Positions 31,126 to 34,216 of a DNA stretch of 34,216 nt are shown here, in pieces. The stretch lies in assembly GCA_934597255.1 (NCBI GenBank), contig CAKTQV010000018.1:1-34216 (forward strand), read 5' to 3'. The notes under the pieces were generated by a model. It searched no databases, was not told where the DNA came from, and saw only the letters and a program-made list of their open reading frames with translations. This DNA is from an uncultured Oscillospiraceae bacterium. GTDB taxonomy: Bacteria; Bacillota; Clostridia; Oscillospirales; Oscillospiraceae. The position numbers were made by a program, and so were the translations under genes. How positions within the stretch are numbered: position 1 is the stretch's first letter; each line of letters starts with the position of its first letter.

Positions 31126-32262
31126 TCACTGTAGCGGCAACCCCACCGCAATGGTCGTGCCCTTGTCCGAGCTTTCCTCCACCCAAACGGAGCCGCCGTG
31201 GAGATTGGCAATCTCCCACACCAGAGAAAGCCCCAGTCCCGCGCCGCCGTACTCGCGGCTGCGGGATTTGTCTACCCGGAAGAAGGGATGGAAAATGCTC
31301 CGCTGATATTCCTCCGGAATGCCGCAGCCGGTGTCGGAAACGCGAATGATGCACTTTTCCTGCCCCTGCGCAAGCTCGACCCGCACCGAGCCGCCGGGGC
31401 GGTTGTATTTGACGGCGTTCTCCGTCAGGTTAAAGAGCAGGCGGTAGATCAGCGCGTCGCTGCCGGTCAGAACAGCGTCGCCCTCCGCTTCCAGCGAGAT
31501 GCTTCGCTTCTCCGCCAGCGGCGCGAGATCTGTGAAGATCTCCTCGACCATGGGGGCGAGCTGAAGCTGCTCATTCCGCGCCACCTGCTGCAGATTGCTC
31601 ATCTCCAGCAGCGTCCTGGTCATTTGCGTCAGCCGCTCCGTCTGCTCGCGCAAAAGCGTGAGAAACTCCGCCGTCTCCGGCCGCACATCGGGATGCTCCG
31701 CGGAAAACAACTCCAGCTGCGCCTGCATCAGCGCCAGCGGCGTGCGCAGCTCGTGGGCGGCATTGCCGGTGAACTGCCGCTGGGCGGCAAAGGCGTTGTT
31801 CAGCCGCTCCAGCATCTGATTGAAGGAGCGGCTGAGCTGCCTAAACTCCGGAAGCACATCTTCATCGATCTTCATATCCGCCAGATTGTTCAGCTGCACC
31901 ATTTCCACCTGAGAAGCAAAGCTGCGCAGGGGCTTGAGGGCACGTCCGCTGACGAAGTAGGCAAGAATGCCGCTGAGCAGCGTTACCGCAGCCGTGATGT
32001 ACCAGTTGGTGGTGCGGAAGCGCCCCTGCGCCCCATCGACGACGATGGTCAGCTCCTCGTTGGGCGCTATGAGCTGCGGGTCAAAGCTCGCCGCTCCGCC
32101 ATCATTCAGGATCACCGTGCCGCCGCCCTGTAAGCTGTCCGCAATGGTGTCCATATAGTACACACCGGAGGAGCACAGCAGCAAATTCATGGCCACGCAG
32201 GTGATGCCGATGAGCAGGACGGACATCAGCGTGATGCGCCACTGCAGGGAAAGCCGCTTCAT
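31126..32262 (-). CDS. Sensor histidine kinase
   Basis: The 378-aa kinase has TM1 (about 10-30), a short extracytoplasmic loop of about 55 residues, TM2 (about 86-105) and a HAMP-like linker. The H-box FTGNAAHELRTPL carries the phospho-acceptor His170, and the ATPase domain has N-box NLTENAVKYN, G1 DTGCGIP, F-box FFRVD and G2 GGAGLGLSL. The small sensor loop suggests sensing of a membrane or small-molecule signal; the stimulus is unknown. The start overlaps the regulator stop by 4 bp (ATGA), so it is coupled to it. A divergent redox-protein operon beyond the regulator is the likely target. Confidence 0.95.
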   Translation of the reverse strand: MKRLSLQWRITLMSVLLIGITCVAMNLLLCSSGVYYMDTIADSLQGGGTVILNDGGAASFDPQLIAPNEELTIVVDGAQGRFRTTNWYITAAVTLLSGILAYFVSGRALKPLRSFASQVEMVQLNNLADMKIDEDVLPEFRQLSRSFNQMLERLNNAFAAQRQFTGNAAHELRTPLALMQAQLELFSAEHPDVRPETAEFLTLLREQTERLTQMTRTLLEMSNLQQVARNEQLQLAPMVEEIFTDLAPLAEKRSISLEAEGDAVLTGSDALIYRLLFNLTENAVKYNRPGGSVRVELAQGQEKCIIRVSDTGCGIPEEYQRSIFHPFFRVDKSRSREYGGAGLGLSLVWEIANLHGGSVWVEESSDKGTTIAVGLPLQ

Positions 32263-32936
32263 TCCTCCTCGCCTCCCATCAGATAGCCCTCGCCGATGCG
32301 GTTGCGGATGGGGTCATAGCCCAGCGCGGCGCGGAGCTTTTTGCGCAGGGCGGAGATGTGGACGCGAATGGAATTGCTGAAGCTGTCCACGCTGTTGTCC
32401 CAAACGTGATCCATCAGCTCCTCCTGACTCACGGGCCGCCCCTGATGCACCATCAGGTATTCGAGTATCCCCGTTTCCTTGCGGGTGAGCGTCAGCGTCT
32501 GCCCATTGACGGTGGCGGTACGGGAGCGGGTGTCAAAGATCAGGCCTCCGCAGGTCAGCAGCACATCCTGCTGGGTAAACCGCCGCAATGTCAGGCTGCG
32601 GATGCGGGCCTCCAATTCAGCTAAGTGGAAGGGCTTTGCCAGATAGTCGTTGGCTCCTGCGTCCAGCCCCTGCACCTTGTCCTCCACCTCGCTGCGGGCG
32701 GAGAGGATCAGCACCCGCGTCTCACGGTCGGTCTGCCGCAGGGTCCGCAGCACCGTCATACCGTCCTTCCTCGGCAGGTTCAGGTCGAGAAGTACCAGAT
32801 CGTAGCTCTCCACGCCCAGCAGCTCCAGAGCCTTCTCCCCGTCGTAGCAGTAGTCCACGCTGTAGGCCAGCCGCCGCAGGCTGCGGACGATCGTTTCACA
32901 CAGGGCGCGTTCATCTTCGATTACTAAAAGGTGCAT
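32259..32936 (-). CDS. OmpR/PhoB-family response regulator
   Basis: The 225-aa protein has a receiver domain (1-115) with acidic pocket EDE (7-9), phospho-acceptor Asp51 in LVLLDLNLP, a Ser/Thr switch in ILSARSE and the KPF lysine. The winged-helix output domain (about 130-220) contains LTLTRKETGILEYLMVHQGRPVSQEEL and the recognition helix region SNSIRVHISALRKKL. GGAGG precedes the ATG. It is encoded upstream of, and overlapping, the kinase. Direct TTAAC repeats in the divergent intergenic region (33005-33036) are candidate binding sites. Confidence 0.95.
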   Translation of the reverse strand: MHLLVIEDERALCETIVRSLRRLAYSVDYCYDGEKALELLGVESYDLVLLDLNLPRKDGMTVLRTLRQTDRETRVLILSARSEVEDKVQGLDAGANDYLAKPFHLAELEARIRSLTLRRFTQQDVLLTCGGLIFDTRSRTATVNGQTLTLTRKETGILEYLMVHQGRPVSQEELMDHVWDNSVDSFSNSIRVHISALRKKLRAALGYDPIRNRIGEGYLMGGEEE

Positions 32937-32977
32937 GAGAGCCCTCCTTTTTATTTCTCCGTTTTTGTGTTGCTTTC

Positions 32978-32986
32978 ATTATAGCA
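32978..32986 (-). promoter_or_regulatory. Extended -10 promoter of the two-component operon
   Basis: On the minus strand TGC-TATAAT (complement of 32978-32986) is a perfect extended -10; no good -35 is seen (ACGCAA at a 17-bp spacing). Transcription would start near 32971. Confidence 0.65.
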
Positions 32987-33004
32987 AGAATAGATAAGGT
33001 TTGC

Positions 33005-33052
33005 GTTAAGTATTTGTTCTTAACAGAGACTTTAACTCTCCCGCACTATGAT
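33005..33052 (+). promoter_or_regulatory. Candidate response-regulator sites and promoter of the CXXC-ferredoxin operon
   Basis: GTTAAG (33005-33010) and CTTAAC (33019-33024) form an inverted repeat, and TTAAC recurs at 33020 and 33032. A -10-like TATGAT lies at 33047-33052 without a proper -35. OmpR-type regulators bind such half-sites upstream of weak promoters, so activation by the divergent two-component system is plausible. Confidence 0.5.
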
Positions 33053-33083
33053 GGGGGCAGAAAATCGGAAAGGGTGATGAAAA

Positions 33084-33230
33084 ATGAGCTGCGGGAAAAA
33101 GGCCGCGGCGCAGATCGCGCTGCTGATGGCCGGAGCCGCCATGCTGTGCTTCGGCGTATGGCGGGGCGAGGCGGCGACGGTGCTGAGCAAAGCAATCAAA
33201 TTATGTCTGGAGTGTGTGGGCATTGGGTAA
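33084..33230 (+). CDS. Small CD1871A-family CXXC-motif protein
   Basis: The 48-aa protein starts at the ATG at 33084 behind AAAGGGTGAT. It consists of one hydrophobic segment (about 8-25), then WRGEAATVLSKAIKL and the C-terminal CLECVGIG, where Cys41 and Cys44 make a CxxC motif. The GEA-VL-KAI-CLECIGIG signature matches what I remember of the CD1871A family of clostridia, named after a small gene in a C. difficile conjugative transposon region. The function is unknown; a membrane-tethered dithiol beside a polyferredoxin suggests electron transfer or thiol redox work. Its stop lies inside the start of the next gene, so the two are translationally coupled. Confidence 0.85.
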   Translation: MSCGKKAAAQIALLMAGAAMLCFGVWRGEAATVLSKAIKLCLECVGIG

Positions 33231-34149
33231 AAAGTTTTCAGGCGTTTCACAGACCATGTCCCGCTTCCGGGGCTGGATTCAGGCGGGGGCGACGCTGCTG
33301 ACCAACCTGCATCTGCCGAACTTTCTCAAGGGCGGACTGTATCAGGGGGCGGGGAAGACCGTCTGCGTGCCGGGGCTGAACTGCTACTCTTGCCCAGCGG
33401 CCTCCGGTGCCTGTCCTATCGGGGCGTTTCAGGCGGTGGTAGGCTCGTCAAAGTTCAGCTTCTCCTATTATATCACAGGGTTTCTCATCCTGCTGGGAGT
33501 CCTGCTGGGACGCTTCATCTGCGGCTTTCTGTGCCCCTTTGGCTGGTTTCAGGAGCTGCTGCATAAGATCCCGACAAAGAAGCTCTCCACAAAGAAGCTC
33601 AAGCCCCTGACATACCTGAAATACGCCGTCCTGCTGGTGATGGTTCTCCTGCTGCCGGCGTTCCTTGTGAACGACGTGGGCATGGGAGACCCGTTCTTCT
33701 GTAAATACCTCTGCCCACAGGGCGTGCTGGAGGGGGCCATCCCGCTGTCCCTTGCCAATTCCGGCATCCGGGCGGCGCTGGGGAGCCTGTTTACATGGAA
33801 ATTCGGCATCTTGCTGGCGGTGATCGTGCTGAGCGTGGTGTTCTACCGTCCCTTCTGCAAGTGGCTCTGTCCGCTGGGGGCGTTCTACGCACTGCTCAAC
33901 AGGGTGTCCCTCTTCCAAATGAAGGTGGATAAAAACAAGTGCGTCTCCTGCGGGAAATGCGCCAAAGCCTGCAAGATGGATGTGGATGTGACAAAGACGC
34001 CCAACCACACCGAGTGCATCCGCTGTGGGATGTGCATACGCGCCTGTCCCACAAACGCCGTGTGTTTCCGCTACGGCTTCGGAGAAGGTAAAGATAAGGC
34101 AAAAGCAGCGGAAACGCTACAGACAAACAACAATAACAAGGAGGAATAA
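33223..34149 (+). CDS. NapH/CcoG-like 4Fe-4S membrane protein (polyferredoxin)
   Basis: The 308-aa membrane protein has several helices and three Cys-rich sets. CYSCPAASGACP (N-terminal) and the paired CGFLCPFGW and CKWLCPLGA motifs are the CxxxCP signatures of NapH-type quinol-linked proteins. Near the C-terminus two classical ferredoxin motifs, CVSCGKCAKACK and CIRCGMCIRACP, should bind two 4Fe-4S clusters. It probably passes electrons across or along the membrane to a partner in the operon. The frame begins upstream, with a GTG at 33214, but that codon is one base after GGAG. I prefer the TTG at 33223, 10 nt after GGAG, which overlaps the end of the CXXC gene; the ATG at 33258 is another option. 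Confidence 0.88.
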   Translation: MGKKFSGVSQTMSRFRGWIQAGATLLTNLHLPNFLKGGLYQGAGKTVCVPGLNCYSCPAASGACPIGAFQAVVGSSKFSFSYYITGFLILLGVLLGRFICGFLCPFGWFQELLHKIPTKKLSTKKLKPLTYLKYAVLLVMVLLLPAFLVNDVGMGDPFFCKYLCPQGVLEGAIPLSLANSGIRAALGSLFTWKFGILLAVIVLSVVFYRPFCKWLCPLGAFYALLNRVSLFQMKVDKNKCVSCGKCAKACKMDVDVTKTPNHTECIRCGMCIRACPTNAVCFRYGFGEGKDKAKAAETLQTNNNNKEE

Positions 34150-34154
34150 AACGA

Positions 34155-34216
34155 ATGAAGATGAATAGGACGAATACTGCCGGCAGAATTCTGGCGCTGC
34201 TGCTTACTGCACTGAT
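34155..34216 (+). CDS. Start of an exported protein (truncated by the window)
   Basis: An ATG at 34155, 8 nt after AAGGAGG, opens a frame to the window edge: MKMNRTNTAGRILALLLTAL. This is the charged start and hydrophobic core of a signal peptide or anchor. It is 5 nt from the polyferredoxin gene, so it belongs to that operon. A thioredoxin-like or FMN-binding partner would fit, but nothing of the mature domain is visible. Confidence 0.75.
   Translation, partial: MKMNRTNTAGRILALLLTAL

Overview
The window reads as a chromosomal segment of a GC-rich Gram-positive anaerobe, most likely a gut clostridium of the Oscillospiraceae/Ruminococcaceae type. The basis is Firmicutes-style RpoB, RpoC and EF-Tu sequences, strong AGGAGG-type ribosome binding sites with several TTG starts, sortase-type surface protein architecture, FtsEX next to M23 and S41 peptidases, and a CD1871A-type CXXC miniprotein. 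This assignment is inference from recognisable protein families; no search was run.

Region 1 (1-1630): a tRNA-Leu(GAG) gene and a GT-C-type membrane glycosyltransferase, both on the minus strand. The head of this region holds a compact regulatory knot in which a strong rpoB promoter and a minus-strand promoter face each other, with an intrinsic-terminator-like hairpin in the minus leader.

Region 2 (1697-16268): the RNA polymerase/translation cluster rpoB-rpoC, rpsL-rpsG-fusA and tuf. It is unusual in three ways: rpoB is not preceded by rplKAJL, a sortase-anchored CnaB-type surface protein gene sits between rpoC and rpsL with its own promoter and terminator, and EF-Tu carries an extra loop just before the G3 motif.

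Region 3 (16283-19262): an SppA-like S49 membrane protease overlapping an RDD membrane protein, a convergent DUF4830-like protein, and an RsuA-type 16S rRNA pseudouridine synthase.

Region 4 (19327-26119): a cell-envelope/division operon with a CdaR/PucR-type regulator, ftsE, ftsX and an M23 coiled-coil hydrolase (EnvC/PcsB/CwlO-like partner of FtsEX). A tandem paralogue of that hydrolase follows. It has a changed zinc-ligand residue (HxD instead of HxH) and its own promoter preceded by four helically phased TGTWAH repeats resembling WalR boxes. An S41 C-terminal processing protease closes the block.

Region 5 (26116-28613): greA-lysS, with LysRS extended at its C-terminus by a Trbp111/MetRS-like tRNA-binding domain. 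Codon usage changes by eye at the start of that domain.

Region 6 (28614-34216): an accessory block with different composition. It has TTACGCCA repeats and tandem terminators after lysS, then a marR-MATE efflux unit with a shared putative operator, an OmpR-type two-component system, and a divergent operon of a 48-aa CD1871A-type CXXC protein, a NapH-like polyferredoxin membrane protein and the start of an exported protein cut by the window edge. The block looks like horizontally acquired cargo, but no integrase, relaxase or element end is visible.
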